The translations under genes and the position numbers were made by a program. A stretch of 61,085 bases of DNA from an uncultured Cyclobacteriaceae bacterium. Its GTDB lineage: Bacteria > Bacteroidota > Bacteroidia > Cytophagales > Cyclobacteriaceae. This document shows positions 9,838 to 18,649 of the stretch, piece after piece. The notes beneath the pieces were generated by a model. The model saw only the letters and a program-made list of their open reading frames with translations, was not told where the DNA came from and did not search any database. Location: NCBI GenBank assembly GCA_947492745.1, contig CANLOE010000033.1, forward strand, positions 1 through 61,085. Reading direction: 5' to 3'. How positions within the stretch are numbered: the first letter of the stretch is position 1; each line of letters begins with the position of its first letter.

Positions 9838-9842
9838 TTTAA

Positions 9843-9880
9843 ACCCTAGTTACGAAGTTCCAACGCATGATTCGGGTTAA
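9843..9880. repeat. Family C terminal fragment
   Basis: Right end only of a family C element (...TTACGAAGTTCCAACGCATGATTCGGG), squeezed between the preceding family C element and the following family B element, indicating nested or tandem insertions. Confidence 0.6.
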
Positions 9881-9885
9881 ACCCA

Positions 9886-10048
9886 AAATAATCAATAGCC
9901 TTCCTATTCCGAACATAAATTGCTTCAAGATCAGCAGCTTTACACTACGCAGGCGCGTCACCTTAGTGATGCAAAAGTCTCCTCTCCTAAGCCACTGATT
10001 TTAGTGTACTTTATGTTCTCATGACGAAATCCTATAGATCAATTGGGA
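9886..10048. mobile_element. MITE-like element, family B
   Basis: Begins CCCAAAATAATCAATAGCC and ends GATCAATTGGG, so termini are inverted. Internal sequence (ATAAATTGCTTCAAGATCAGC, CACCTTAGTGATGCAAAAGTC, TTTATGTTCTCATGACG) matches copies at 22.5, 26.9 and 46.4 kb. The flanking bases (TTAAA left, ATTTA right) do not match as cleanly as in other copies. Confidence 0.75.
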
Positions 10049-10051
10049 TTT

Positions 10052-10213
10052 AATACAAATTTGGGTTTTAACTGTCGTATAAGGTTCCTTGGGTCATTTT
10101 TTTTCAATCAAGGCGACAACCGCAGGGATAGCAGCGCTATCCCGAGGATTGTCAACGCAGAGTGAAGCATAATGAACGGGAAGATAGGCGATTTTAAAAG
10201 CTAAGTTTGTATA
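10052..10213. repeat. Family A palindromic element, about 162 bp
   Basis: Inverted termini ATACAAATTTGGGTTTTAA... and ...TTTTAAAAGCTAAGTTTGTAT around a core with the palindrome GGGATAGCAGCGCTATCCC. Further copies lie at 15.64, 19.43, 21.24 and 40.26 kb, with degenerate or partial copies at 35.5 and 46.3 kb. The rest of the gap, 10214-10694, contains the promoter region of the next gene and no supported coding sequence. Confidence 0.8.
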
Positions 10214-10659
10214 AATCCTTGCGAAGAAGTGCTGGCGCATACTTCGGGTTGAAGAATTGACCTTGTATTTGTTCTTGTACCTTGATATCAAGAGATAAGG
10301 TATACTATATATTCATCGATAGGAGAGAAGATATGACGATAGTTACGACTATAGAATAGCATAAGGTGTAAATATTCGATTTTCAGTGTATTACTTACGG
10401 AGTGTATACCCGATGATAATTTAGGCTTAGAAAGGTGCTTGGAGCTGTTTTGAAGGGGGTAGGTGATCCCCGTACTATCATTGGCTGATATTTTTAATGA
10501 AGTACCGTATAAAACAGTCGTGCACATCTGTACCATTTAAAGATTAATTAGTACAGGTCTACTGTATCTCTATTTTTTTTGTAGATTTATTTTTTAAATT
10601 TATTGTGAAGTTCGCAGTATAAATATCATTTAATTTTTCTTTAAAATACTTTCTTAAAT

Positions 10660-10667
10660 TAACTTTG
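10660..10667 (+). promoter_or_regulatory. Bacteroidota-type -7 box TAACTTTG
   Basis: TAACTTTG fits the Bacteroidota sigma -7 consensus TAnnTTTG and sits 27 bases before the ATG at 10695. It overlaps a TTG that could be read as an upstream start, which argues for the ATG. I see no clear -33 TTG at the expected distance. Confidence 0.5.
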
Positions 10668-10694
10668 CCGGAAACAAACCAAAGTATTGATAGA

Positions 10695-11315
10695 ATGGGA
10701 AACACAACTCAGCGCAGCGCAAAGCCTGAAACTACCAAAAAAGTAATTCTTAATAATCCGGTATTGCAGTGGTTGTCCAAAACGCATATCGCAGTACCCA
10801 TCACGCTTTTTTTCATTTATTCTGGAGGACTCGTTTACTGGGGACTCAAAAATACATCTTTAGATGTACCTACGGCGATAATATTGTTCTTAACAGGGCT
10901 TTTTGTGTTTACTTTAGTAGAGTATTTAATGCATAGGTACCTATTTCATATGGCAACCTATACAAAGCTCAGGGAAAAGATACAGTATGGATTTCATGGT
11001 ATACATCATGCTAATCCCAAGGACAAGTCGAGGCTGGCGATGCCTCCTCTTTTGAGTATCACCATCGCGACTGTATTACTTTTTATATTGCGTTGGCTTA
11101 TGCAGGATTTCGTATTTGGATTTCTTCCCGGTTTTTTGATAGGGTATGCCAGTTATCTTTTCGTACACTATATTGTTCATGCCTATGCACCTCCGAAAAA
11201 TGCCATGAAAGTATTGTGGGTACATCATGCGATACACCACTACAAAGACCCAGAGAGGGCTTTTGGGGTATCTTCCCCGTTTTGGGACTATATCTTTAGG
11301 ACCATGCCAAAGTAA
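10695..11315 (+). CDS. Sterol desaturase / fatty acid hydroxylase superfamily membrane enzyme
   Basis: A 206-residue integral membrane di-iron hydroxylase. The histidine clusters of the superfamily are present in order: HRYLFH, HGIHH, HYIVHAY and HHAIHH, spaced as in the FA2H-like group, with four hydrophobic segments between them. Such enzymes hydroxylate fatty acyl or sphingoid chains; in Bacteroidota a role in 2-hydroxy fatty acids of sphingolipids or ornithine lipids is plausible but inferred. I start at the ATG at 10695 rather than the upstream TTG at 10665, which falls in the probable -7 promoter box. A carotenoid hydroxylase is a weaker alternative, given the distant lycopene cyclase at 25 kb. 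The gene stands alone. Confidence 0.85.
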   Translation: MGNTTQRSAKPETTKKVILNNPVLQWLSKTHIAVPITLFFIYSGGLVYWGLKNTSLDVPTAIILFLTGLFVFTLVEYLMHRYLFHMATYTKLREKIQYGFHGIHHANPKDKSRLAMPPLLSITIATVLLFILRWLMQDFVFGFLPGFLIGYASYLFVHYIVHAYAPPKNAMKVLWVHHAIHHYKDPERAFGVSSPFWDYIFRTMPK

Positions 11316-11743
11316 GCGGGTATTTATACCCAAGAGAAAATGAATAGGGGGCTAGCTCGGGAAGCGGTTAGATGTAATGAAGTATGTGGTTCATTGTACA
11401 TTGGTGAACGGGTTACTGGGAACGTTTCATAATGATACAGTCCCATCCCCTAAAAAAACAGCCCATTCCCAAACCTATTGTGCTTGAATATAAAATATAT
11501 CTTGGTTCCAAGTAGGTGATGTTGATTTCTAAAGAGTATATGGAATTCGCCTGTACAAGTTTACCTCAAGTTAGATGCTTTCTCCATCCAGCCCATTGCC
11601 ATGTGTAATCTTTTAGTGCAGGGTTTTGTTATAATCTCCACAAGTCACTATTCTTGTCAGTTGGCGCCGATTCCTAAATAAGCGATAACAATTTTTAAGA
11701 TAATAGCTGCCAAAACAGTCTCTGGGAAACAACTATGAAATGA

Positions 11744-11778
11744 AAACCACTTTGAATATCAAGGTGGTTTTTTTTATA
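11744..11778 (+). terminator. Rho-independent terminator-like hairpin with no gene before it
   Basis: AAACCACTTTGA - ATA - TCAAGGTGGTTT with one G-T mismatch, followed by eight T. The nearest upstream gene on this strand ends 430 bases earlier. The 11316-11920 gap otherwise contains only a CAGTCTC family E-like end near 11715 and short spurious frames. Confidence 0.5.
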
Positions 11779-11920
11779 AAACAAAATAAGTGCAAACCTG
11801 AACGGAAGTTCGTTTTTTTTGTTTATCATTAATGACCTTCGGACAGTGTTCGGTAATTTTTGAATAGGGAGTGACCGTTGACGGCCGTTGTTCTGGATTT
11901 TTATATTTTCTTTTGCTATC

Positions 11921-13018
11921 ATGATTGGATACCGTTTTACAAAGTTCGTCCCACAACCCTCCAAGGGAGGTAGTACATACGATAAATTACTGGAGATTTT
12001 TCTACAACTGCTGGTCATCACGGGAGGGGACGTATCGGAGGCACTGAACTGGCTGACCAATCTGGACAAAGAATATGATATTACTGAAGAAGGCTATGGT
12101 ATCGGTGATTTTGTCGATCAGCTGAAGGGTGATGGTTATCTTACCGATGAAAATCCCGAAGGGAAGTTCGAAGTGACGGCAAAGACCGATCAGAAGATAA
12201 GGAAAGATGCGCTGGAAGAGATTTTCGGTAAGTTGAAGAAAGGTGGAAAAGGGAGTCACAGGACCTTTTACTCTGGGCAGGGCGATGAGAAAAGTACGGA
12301 TATGCGAGAATACCGCTTTGGGGATACACTCGACCAGATATCCATGACCGAATCCATTAAGAATGCACAGGTGAACCATGGTCTGGACGGTTTTATGATG
12401 ACGGAGAACGATCTGGAGATTATGGAGACCGAATACAAGACACAGACCTCCACGGTACTGATGATCGACATCTCCCACTCGATGATACTGTATGGGGAGG
12501 ACCGCATTACTCCCGCAAAGAAAGTGGCCATGGCCCTTTCGGAGCTGATCATCACCAAGTACAAAAAAGATACGCTGGACATTATCGTATTCGGTAATGA
12601 TGCCTGGCAGATAAAAATAAAAGAATTGCCCTACCTACAGGTCGGTCCCTATCATACCAACACTGTTGCCGGACTGGAACTGGCCATGGACCTGCTGAGA
12701 AGGAGGAAAAACCCGAACAAGCAGATATTCATGATTACGGATGGCAAACCTACCTGCCTTAAGGAGGGCATACGCTATTATAAGAACAGTTTCGGACTGG
12801 ACTCGAAGATATTGAACAAAACCTTGAACCTTGCTGCCCAATGCCGTCGTTTGGACATCCCGGTGACTACTTTCATGATTGCATCCGATCCTTATCTGAA
12901 AGAGTTCGTGAAAGAATTTACGGAAGTAAACAACGGTAATGCCTATTATAGTAGCTTAAAGGGCCTTGGCAATCTTATTTTCGAAGACTACAAAAAGAAC
13001 CGGCGCAAGAAGTACTGA
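11921..13018 (+). CDS. von Willebrand factor A domain protein (CoxE-like), partner of the following ATPase
   Basis: A 365-residue soluble protein. The C-terminal half is a VWA domain with an intact MIDAS metal site: DISHS (DxSxS), a Thr in YHTNT, and TDGKP. The N-terminal half is charged and helical with no named domain. VWA proteins paired with MoxR/chelatase-type AAA+ ATPases act as metal-binding adaptors in remodelling or cofactor-insertion machines. The next gene, 125 bases on, is such an ATPase, so the two probably form one complex. I use the ATG at 11921; a TTG at 11888 is also in frame but lies in a T-rich promoter-like stretch. The target of the pair is unknown. Confidence 0.85.
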   Translation: MIGYRFTKFVPQPSKGGSTYDKLLEIFLQLLVITGGDVSEALNWLTNLDKEYDITEEGYGIGDFVDQLKGDGYLTDENPEGKFEVTAKTDQKIRKDALEEIFGKLKKGGKGSHRTFYSGQGDEKSTDMREYRFGDTLDQISMTESIKNAQVNHGLDGFMMTENDLEIMETEYKTQTSTVLMIDISHSMILYGEDRITPAKKVAMALSELIITKYKKDTLDIIVFGNDAWQIKIKELPYLQVGPYHTNTVAGLELAMDLLRRRKNPNKQIFMITDGKPTCLKEGIRYYKNSFGLDSKILNKTLNLAAQCRRLDIPVTTFMIASDPYLKEFVKEFTEVNNGNAYYSSLKGLGNLIFEDYKKNRRKKY

Positions 13019-13143
13019 TCATTCTTCAGTCGATGGAAAACTGTTATGGTCAATCGTTTTTCCATGGGGTTCAACAACGGAGCGATAATGTATCGAAGCA
13101 GGCTTCAATCAATAATTGCACAACCAACAACAAAACAGATAAC

Positions 13144-14658
13144 ATGTCAAAATCAGCACGTCATTCATCAGAGACCTTGTTAAAAATAAAAACCTTGGGC
13201 GAACTGAATGCTTCGGGATATACTTCCAAGACCATCAAGGAGGAACTGAGGGGAAATCTCATAGAGAAATTACAATCGGGAGAGCAAGTGTTTGAAGGCA
13301 TTTGGGGGTATGAGGATACGGTCATCCCCGATATCGAACGGGCTTTACTGTCCATGCACGATATCAATCTACTGGGACTTCGCGGTCAGGCCAAGACTAG
13401 GATAGCCAGAATGATGGTACAACTATTGGATGAATACATACCCGTGGTGGATGGCTCTGAACTCAATGACGACCCGTTGTCACCCATCTCTAGGTATAGT
13501 CATGATAAAATAGAAGAGTTGGGAGATGCTACCCCGATAAGTTGGATGCATCGGGATGCACGCTATACGGAAAAGCTGGCCACTCCGGATGTATCTGTGG
13601 CAGATCTTGTCGGTGATGTAGATCCCATCAAGGCGGCCACGCTCAAACTGCCCTATTCTGATGAGCGTGTTATCCACTTCGGGTTGATTCCCCGTTCTCA
13701 TCGTTGTATTTTTGTATTCAATGAACTACCTGACCTACAGGCGAGAATACAGGTATCCTTGTTCAATATCCTTCAGGAAGGAGACATGCAGATTCGTGGG
13801 TTCAAGGTCAGATTGCCCTTGGATATACAGTTTGTGTTCACGGCCAATCCAGAGGATTATACCAATAGGGGCAGTATCGTTACCCCACTGAAAGATAGGA
13901 TCGATAGCCAGATCATCACCCACTATCCGAAGACGCTGGAGATTTCCAAAAAGATAACACAGCAAGAAGCACATATCAAAGATTGGCAACAGGCGCACCT
14001 CGAAGTGGGTGACCTAGCGAAAGACCTCATCGAGCAGATTGCCTTTGAAGCGAGAGATAGTGAGTATGTAGATGCAAAGAGTGGAGTGTCGGCAAGACTT
14101 ACGATTTCCGCTTATGAGAACCTACTGAGCAGTGCGGAACGTAGGACTTTGGTCAATGGAGAGAAAAAAGGAGTGGTCCGTGTATCCGACTTTATGAGCG
14201 TAGTCCCCTCCATTACAGGAAAGGTGGAACTGGTCTATGAAGGGGAGCAGGAAGGGCCCGGCATCGTGGCCCATAACTTGGTCAGTAAAGCGATACGAAC
14301 CCAGTTTGTCAATTACTTTCCCGATCCGGAGCAGGTCCGAAAACAGAAAATCAACAATCCCTATAAAGATATCACCGAGTGGTTTGGAGACGGCAATACC
14401 GTCGACTTGCTGCACGATGCGGATATCAAGACCTTTCAAAAGACTATTAATGAGGTGCCTGGCCTGAAAACCTTAGTGGAAAACTATCATGGTTCGACGA
14501 CCAAAGAGATGAAGTACTTCCTTATGGAATTTGCCCTTTACGGTCTGGCGGAGTACAGTATGCTCAGCAAACAAGAGCTTGTCCGGGGCACACAGTTCAA
14601 AGACCTGCTTAGCAGTATGTTCAGCATGGACGATAGGAATATCTCCGATATCGAGTAA
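13144..14658 (+). CDS. MoxR/magnesium-chelatase-like AAA+ ATPase
   Basis: A 504-residue AAA+ protein. The nucleotide site is a variant P-loop, LLGLRGQAKTRIARMM; the Walker B appears as CIFVFNELPDL; sensor 1 and the arginine-finger region lie in FTANPEDYTNRGSIVTPLKDRID. This layout (GxxGxAKT, NExP, NPE) is typical of the group of Mg-chelatase-like ATPases that travel with a VWA partner, found just upstream. The ATG at 13144 is preferred: the frame is open 37 codons further up, but that part is low in quality (Asn/Cys/Thr-rich) and unlike the rest. Such ATPases use ATP to remodel a bound client; the client here is unknown. Confidence 0.87.
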   Translation: MSKSARHSSETLLKIKTLGELNASGYTSKTIKEELRGNLIEKLQSGEQVFEGIWGYEDTVIPDIERALLSMHDINLLGLRGQAKTRIARMMVQLLDEYIPVVDGSELNDDPLSPISRYSHDKIEELGDATPISWMHRDARYTEKLATPDVSVADLVGDVDPIKAATLKLPYSDERVIHFGLIPRSHRCIFVFNELPDLQARIQVSLFNILQEGDMQIRGFKVRLPLDIQFVFTANPEDYTNRGSIVTPLKDRIDSQIITHYPKTLEISKKITQQEAHIKDWQQAHLEVGDLAKDLIEQIAFEARDSEYVDAKSGVSARLTISAYENLLSSAERRTLVNGEKKGVVRVSDFMSVVPSITGKVELVYEGEQEGPGIVAHNLVSKAIRTQFVNYFPDPEQVRKQKINNPYKDITEWFGDGNTVDLLHDADIKTFQKTINEVPGLKTLVENYHGSTTKEMKYFLMEFALYGLAEYSMLSKQELVRGTQFKDLLSSMFSMDDRNISDIE

Positions 14659-14778
14659 TCTTTCCTATCTTTATTAGTGTAATGATTTCTAGAGTCCGGT
14701 GCCAAAGAGGTATCCGGACCTGGGACTTTGTATACGGTACCCAATCGGGGTATCGTCCATTCCAATAATTTTTCAACG

Positions 14779-15432
14779 ATGACTTTTGAAGAATTAAAGA
14801 GGCTTGTAGCACGTGGAGAAAGTGAGACAGTCGAGTTCAAGAGAAAGGTAGCGCATCCCGAAAAAGTGATCAAGGAAATCGTCGCTTTTGCCAATACCTC
14901 TGGAGGTTCCCTACTCGTAGGTGTCAATGATGACCGTAGTATCCCCGGCCTGAAAGCACCCGAAGGAGAGGCCTATGTACTCAATGAGGCCATAAAGAAA
15001 TACTGTCGCCCCCGTATCGACTATCGGGAGGAGACCATTCGTATCTCCGATAAGAAGGCAGTGGTCTGCTATCACATCCCTCCCAGCAAAAAAAGACCGC
15101 ATTATGTTATCGAGGATGTCAATATCAAACAGGGCATAGCCTTTGTGCGGGTCGAAGATCAGAGCGTCAAGGCCAGTCGGGAGGTGCGCGAAATCATCCG
15201 CCGCTCCAAACGCGACAAAGGGGTCACCTTCAATTTTGGAGACAAAGAGAAGCTTCTGCTACAGTACTTGGAAGAACATCGGCACATCACCTTGCCGGAG
15301 TTTATGAAACTGGCACAGCTGCCGCGTAGGCGAGCCTCCACCACACTGGTACTGCTAACACTGGCAAAAGTGCTGAAAGTAATCCCTCAGGGTGATGGCG
15401 ACCTGTTCATGAAACACCAGTGGGGCCATTGA
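14779..15432 (+). CDS. AlbA_2 (Schlafen-type) nucleic-acid-binding protein with C-terminal winged helix
   Basis: A 217-residue protein. The N-terminal AlbA_2 domain is marked by ESETVEFKR near residue 14, then IVAFANTSGGSLLVGVND (about 38-55), PRIDY and a conserved FVRVEDQSVKASREV. The C-terminal 65 residues (KEKLLLQYLEEHRHITLPEF... RRRASTTLVLLTLAKVL) look like a winged helix. AlbA_2 proteins bind DNA or RNA; many are transcription regulators. It follows the VWA/ATPase pair on the same strand with a 120-base gap, so it may regulate or work with them; that is inference. Start at the ATG at 14779; 17 upstream codons are open but unsupported. Confidence 0.82.
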   Translation: MTFEELKRLVARGESETVEFKRKVAHPEKVIKEIVAFANTSGGSLLVGVNDDRSIPGLKAPEGEAYVLNEAIKKYCRPRIDYREETIRISDKKAVVCYHIPPSKKRPHYVIEDVNIKQGIAFVRVEDQSVKASREVREIIRRSKRDKGVTFNFGDKEKLLLQYLEEHRHITLPEFMKLAQLPRRRASTTLVLLTLAKVLKVIPQGDGDLFMKHQWGH

Positions 15433-15642
15433 GCTGAACCCTTGTCCTTCCTCCGAAAATATAAGGAGCAAGGGAGATGGGCCAATGGAATAGCCATGAA
15501 AAAAGGGTATAAGAAGACATCTTCACCTCTGCATTGTAGGGGATTTTCCAATAGAAACAGAATGTAGCGAGCGCCCCATTTCCTGACCATCAAGGGCATT
15601 TTACCTACTGTAGGATAAAATGGACCCATGAAATTTGCGAAT

Positions 15643-15805
15643 AATACAAATTTGGGTTTTAAATGTCGTATAAGATTCCGCTGGTCATTTTGTTTCAATC
15701 AAGGCGAGAACCGCAGGGATAGCAGCGCTATCCCGAGGATTGTCAACGCAGAGTGAAGCAAAATGAACAAGAAGATATGCGATATTTAAAAGCTAAGTTT
15801 GTATA
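15643..15805. repeat. Family A palindromic element, about 163 bp
   Basis: Near-identical to the copies at 10.05 and 40.26 kb: ATACAAATTTGGGTTTTAAATG at the left, core palindrome GGGATAGCAGCGCTATCCC, AAAAGCTAAGTTTGTAT at the right. It fills most of the 15433-15818 gap and ends 14 bases from the stop codon of the next (minus-strand) gene. Confidence 0.8.
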
Positions 15806-15818
15806 ACTTAGGTGAAAA

Positions 15819-16718
15819 TCAAAAAAGACCTTTTTGTTCTTCGCTGAAAGCGGCAATCTGTCTTATCCTGATATCTTTGAAAAAAACCTCGGCCGCTTCG
15901 CTCTGTAGCTGGATTTTCCCTTTTGCCAGAGGTAAGGTTTGACCATTCTCATCTTCGTACCGAGAGTTTTTCAGGATCATGACCACTTCGCCATTGACCA
16001 CGTGAAGGCTTTTGTCCCCGAGACAGTACAGGTCAAGGGTATTCCATTCCTCATGGGGCTTCTCAAAATTGCTACTGCGCAGGCAATAGTTCTTATAGGG
16101 GCCGTACATGCTTATGGGCAGATAGTCCTGAGAGCCATGTGCCATAGGGTCCAGGTTTCCTTCGGGTTTATAGGCCCTGATATCGATAGCCGATGTAGCC
16201 TGACACCAGTAATCACCGGAGTGCCCCTCCATAATCTGAAATTCCTGGGACAACATCCAAGAACGCCAGAATTCGGCACCATTTGGCCCTATCGAATGAT
16301 ATAGGATACCCGAATCCATCAACTTGTTCTTTCTGGGTACCCACTTTTTATTGCCCCATTTGTATTTGAGCTGAAAGTGGTAGTTCTCGTATTCCTTCTT
16401 CGTTATCAAACAGCCATAGTACTCGCCACTGACCCGGATAAGGGTAGTGCTGGAGTCCTGAACCGTGGAGAACACATCGTAAGCAGGGTTGTTGAAGCCG
16501 ATGGGTTCGATGAGTTCGCCCTGCTCATCTTTTGGGGGAGTACCGTCATAGGTGGTCCGGTGTTGGAAACTTAAGTAGTTATCCCATTGGGATAGATCGG
16601 CATCGATCAATTCTTCCCACTGATAGTGTTCTTCGCTTGTTTTTTGCTTTTCCTCCGTAGGAGAGGAGCAGGAGATGAGAACAGCAAGAAATAGTATACT
16701 TAAGAGACCTTTGTACAT
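15819..16718 (-). CDS. Lipoprotein with 3-keto-disaccharide hydrolase (DUF1080-like) domain
   Basis: A 299-residue exported lipoprotein: a hydrophobic leader ends in LISCSS (lipobox, Cys about 17). The mature part begins with WEELIDADLSQWDNYLSF and continues with FSTVQDSSTTLIRVSGEYYGCLITKKEYENYHFQLKYKWG, the laminin-G/concanavalin-like fold of the DUF1080 family. MDSGILYHSIGPNG and EFQIMEGHSGDYW are further family segments. Members cleave 3-keto-glycosides produced by sugar oxidoreductases. No GFO/IDH/MocA oxidoreductase lies nearby here, so its usual partner must be elsewhere. The gene stands alone on the minus strand. Confidence 0.88.
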   Translation of the reverse strand: MYKGLLSILFLAVLISCSSPTEEKQKTSEEHYQWEELIDADLSQWDNYLSFQHRTTYDGTPPKDEQGELIEPIGFNNPAYDVFSTVQDSSTTLIRVSGEYYGCLITKKEYENYHFQLKYKWGNKKWVPRKNKLMDSGILYHSIGPNGAEFWRSWMLSQEFQIMEGHSGDYWCQATSAIDIRAYKPEGNLDPMAHGSQDYLPISMYGPYKNYCLRSSNFEKPHEEWNTLDLYCLGDKSLHVVNGEVVMILKNSRYEDENGQTLPLAKGKIQLQSEAAEVFFKDIRIRQIAAFSEEQKGLF

Positions 16719-17143
16719 AGCTGAGATGTTTTGTTAGATGATTTCTGTCGGCAAATTAGTAAAATAAAAAGAGTATTTGGAGGTATATCGGTGATTCATC
16801 CTTGTAATATAGCCTATCAGTAGTTTTTCTATCCGCTTTACGCTTATGCCAGACAAGGAGGCTGGGGTGTTCCATTGCTGAAAAGAACAATGATTTTTTC
16901 CGGGAGAAATGAACAATTGGGCATAAAACCCCAAAACACTACTCCCTGTGTGCGGGGTAGTGGGCGGATACCCCTTGTCCTGGATAGTATTGATAGGCAC
17001 ATGACGCAAAATCGTACTTTAGCAAAGCATGTTCATCTATTGTGGTATTTTCCCGGCGACTTATGCTATTGATAAAATCTCGCAATCAAACAAGCCTACG
17101 TAGGAGACATTAAACTATAGGAAGACTGTGATGAAACAAAAAA
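16719..17143. other. Intergenic region, no gene seen
   Basis: Contains short spurious frames only. There is a compact hairpin-like stretch around ACTACTCCCTGTGTGCGGGGTAGT (16937-16962). No repeat of families A-F is recognisable. Confidence 0.4.
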
Positions 17144-17719
17144 TCAAGCGTGTTCCAAATCCCCTTGGGGAAATTTCAGTTTATCATTATTTAACTCAGA
17201 AATAGAGGAATTGACCTTGAACAGCTCTTTTTCAGGTAATATCGTGGGTATCAAATCCGACAATGCAATCTTCAAGAGTTTATGGATAATTATCAGGTCT
17301 TTCAACTGGAATGGACTAACTCCATTTACCAGCTCGGACATATAACTTTTGCTTGTGTGGCCCAATATAAACCCCAACTGTTGTTGTGTTAAGTCCAATG
17401 ACTTTAACTTTCTCTTAATGATTTCTTTTCTTTGCTGAATAAATATACGTTCCTTTTCTGCGATTGATTCAGCTGCATTGCCATCTTTTATCTGGGAATC
17501 ACTAATTTCAGATACTTCAGACCAGTTGTGATTTTCATAAGCTTCTATTAAATCACGTAGCTGTCTTCTGATTGTCTTGTACTTAGCATCATCTTTTGAT
17601 AGATGCTTTAACTTTCTATCAGCAATCATTGCCCTTTCAAGCTCCAGTTCATTTTCAATCCTACCTTTATCCAATAATGCTTTTATGTCAAATTGCGTTT
17701 CCATATCTATTCTATCCAA
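17144..17719 (-). CDS. higA: HigA-type antitoxin with XRE helix-turn-helix domain
   Basis: A 191-residue protein. A charged N-terminal helical part (1-110) precedes an HTH of the XRE type: RKLKSLDLTQQQLGFILGHTSKSYMSELVNG (about 115-147), followed by a hydrophobic helix LKDLIIIHKLLKIALSDLIP. It is longer than classic HigA (about 100), in the manner of Bacteroidota antitoxins linked to HigB. Its start overlaps the 3' end of the upstream toxin gene by 13 bases, a typical translationally coupled toxin-first order. It should neutralise the toxin and repress the operon, probably through the inverted repeat at 18066-18102. Confidence 0.85.
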   Translation of the reverse strand: MDRIDMETQFDIKALLDKGRIENELELERAMIADRKLKHLSKDDAKYKTIRRQLRDLIEAYENHNWSEVSEISDSQIKDGNAAESIAEKERIFIQQRKEIIKRKLKSLDLTQQQLGFILGHTSKSYMSELVNGVSPFQLKDLIIIHKLLKIALSDLIPTILPEKELFKVNSSISELNNDKLKFPQGDLEHA

Positions 17720-18048
17720 TCGTTAGATTTCAACCAATTTTTAATAGCGTTTTTATTGTTCTTAAACGTCGCCTCATATTCCTGATGGTTTCCCACCCAA
17801 GCAACTGATGCCTCATCATCCTCAAATTCCAGCAATATCATAGTACGGTGGATTGAAATATTGAAAAAGTAAAACCCATCATTATGAACACAATCCGCAT
17901 CCTTTCTTATCTCTTTTAAAGAGCGCGCATTGCGCCAATCACTTTCTTCTATATCATTGATAAGCTTGTCAATAGCTATGACCAACTTGTTATTCCCAAG
18001 ATTCTTACGTTTCAGCTTCTCTAATTTCTTTTTTCCTATTAATCTCAT
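17707..18048 (-). CDS. higB: HigB family mRNA interferase toxin
   Basis: A 113-residue basic protein of the RelE/HigB fold. Typical parts are ARSLKEIRKDADCVHNDGFYFFNI (core strands), RTMILLEFEDDEASVAWVGNHQEYE, where the W(V/I)G.H.EY segment is characteristic of the HigB (YgjN) family, and a C-terminal acidic Trp-rich tail. HigB toxins cut mRNA on the ribosome. It is the first gene of the pair, with the antitoxin overlapping its end. A perfect 13-bp inverted repeat lies 17 bases before its start codon. Confidence 0.85.
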   Translation of the reverse strand: MRLIGKKKLEKLKRKNLGNNKLVIAIDKLINDIEESDWRNARSLKEIRKDADCVHNDGFYFFNISIHRTMILLEFEDDEASVAWVGNHQEYEATFKNNKNAIKNWLKSNDWIE

Positions 18049-18065
18049 TAGTATATACGCAATAT

Positions 18066-18102
18066 AACAAAATAGTTCTGAAAAAATCCGAACTATTTTG
18101 TT
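18066..18102 (-). promoter_or_regulatory. Perfect inverted repeat, probable HigA operator
   Basis: Arms AACAAAATAGTTC (18066-18078) and GAACTATTTTGTT (18090-18102) are exact reverse complements, separated by 11 bases. The site is 17 bases upstream of higB, where autorepression of the operon would be expected. Binding by HigA is inferred. Confidence 0.75.
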
Positions 18103-18186
18103 TTAAATAGAATTTCAACACAATCTATTTAGTTTTTTAAGTGACTGTAAGTGAGTAATTTATAAATTATATGCAAATCCCAGTGA

Positions 18187-18381
18187 AATGAAAATTCTAA
18201 AAGAGCTTGATGGACAGTCGTTCAAAGATAGATTCCTGACAAAAAAAAGAATACTATAGATTTTTTACAAAACTCAAATGGTCAGCGGGTTACAACTGTA
18301 AATGCTGCCACTTGGGAAAATACATCAAGGGCAAGTAGCCTTTCAGCAGAAGGTGCAGCAAATGTGGTCTTGATGAATTAT
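18187..18381 (+). pseudogene. IS1595-like transposase, N-terminal zinc-ribbon fragment
   Basis: Translation with one frame change gives MKILKELDGQSFKDRF, then FFTKLKWSAGYNCKCC, GKYIKGK-stop-PFSRRC and SKCGLDE, which matches the start of IS1595-group transposases (DxQSFKxRF ... W..GY.C..C ... YIKG..PFSRRC..C..DE). It carries a stop codon and a frameshift, and ends abruptly at the family C element at 18382. The catalytic domain is absent. Confidence 0.55.
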
Positions 18382-18547
18382 CCCAGATCATGCGTTGGAA
18401 CTTCGTAACGAGGGTTTAAATGGCAATAAATCAGGGAGTTTTATTGGGTTTAGCATAGCACCGCTATGGTGAATTCAAAAAACGTAGTGCAACGACTGAT
18501 TTGCAGCTATTTGGATTCGCAGTAGGTTTTCCAATGCATGATCCGGG
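18382..18547. mobile_element. MITE-like element, family C, 166 bp
   Basis: Left terminus CCCAGATCATGCGTTGGAA, right terminus TTCCAATGCATGATCCGGG. Same length (166) as the copies at 29694, 36866 and 59556. The flanks are ATTAT and ATTAA, a four-of-five match. It interrupts the IS1595-like relic immediately after its zinc-ribbon part. Confidence 0.8.
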
Positions 18548-18649
18548 ATTAACGACCGCAGGAACCGGCCCGGTGCTTCGTCAGGTCCCAGTCAAGCCCG
18601 GGGTCCTTTACCCTTTTGGTATTGAAGGTTACCTCTCCCTTGCCCTGAT

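Noticed and set aside
9673-10213. Dense regular repeats considered as a CRISPR array
   Set aside because: Units differ in sequence and length, and are internally palindromic with target duplications; there are no regular spacers or cas genes.
10665-10694. TTG start giving ten more residues for the fatty acid hydroxylase
   Set aside because: The TTG overlaps TAACTTTG, a probable -7 promoter box; the ATG at 10695 fits better.
12002-12582. Minus-strand frames opposite the VWA gene
   Set aside because: Shadows; the plus strand carries an intact MIDAS motif.
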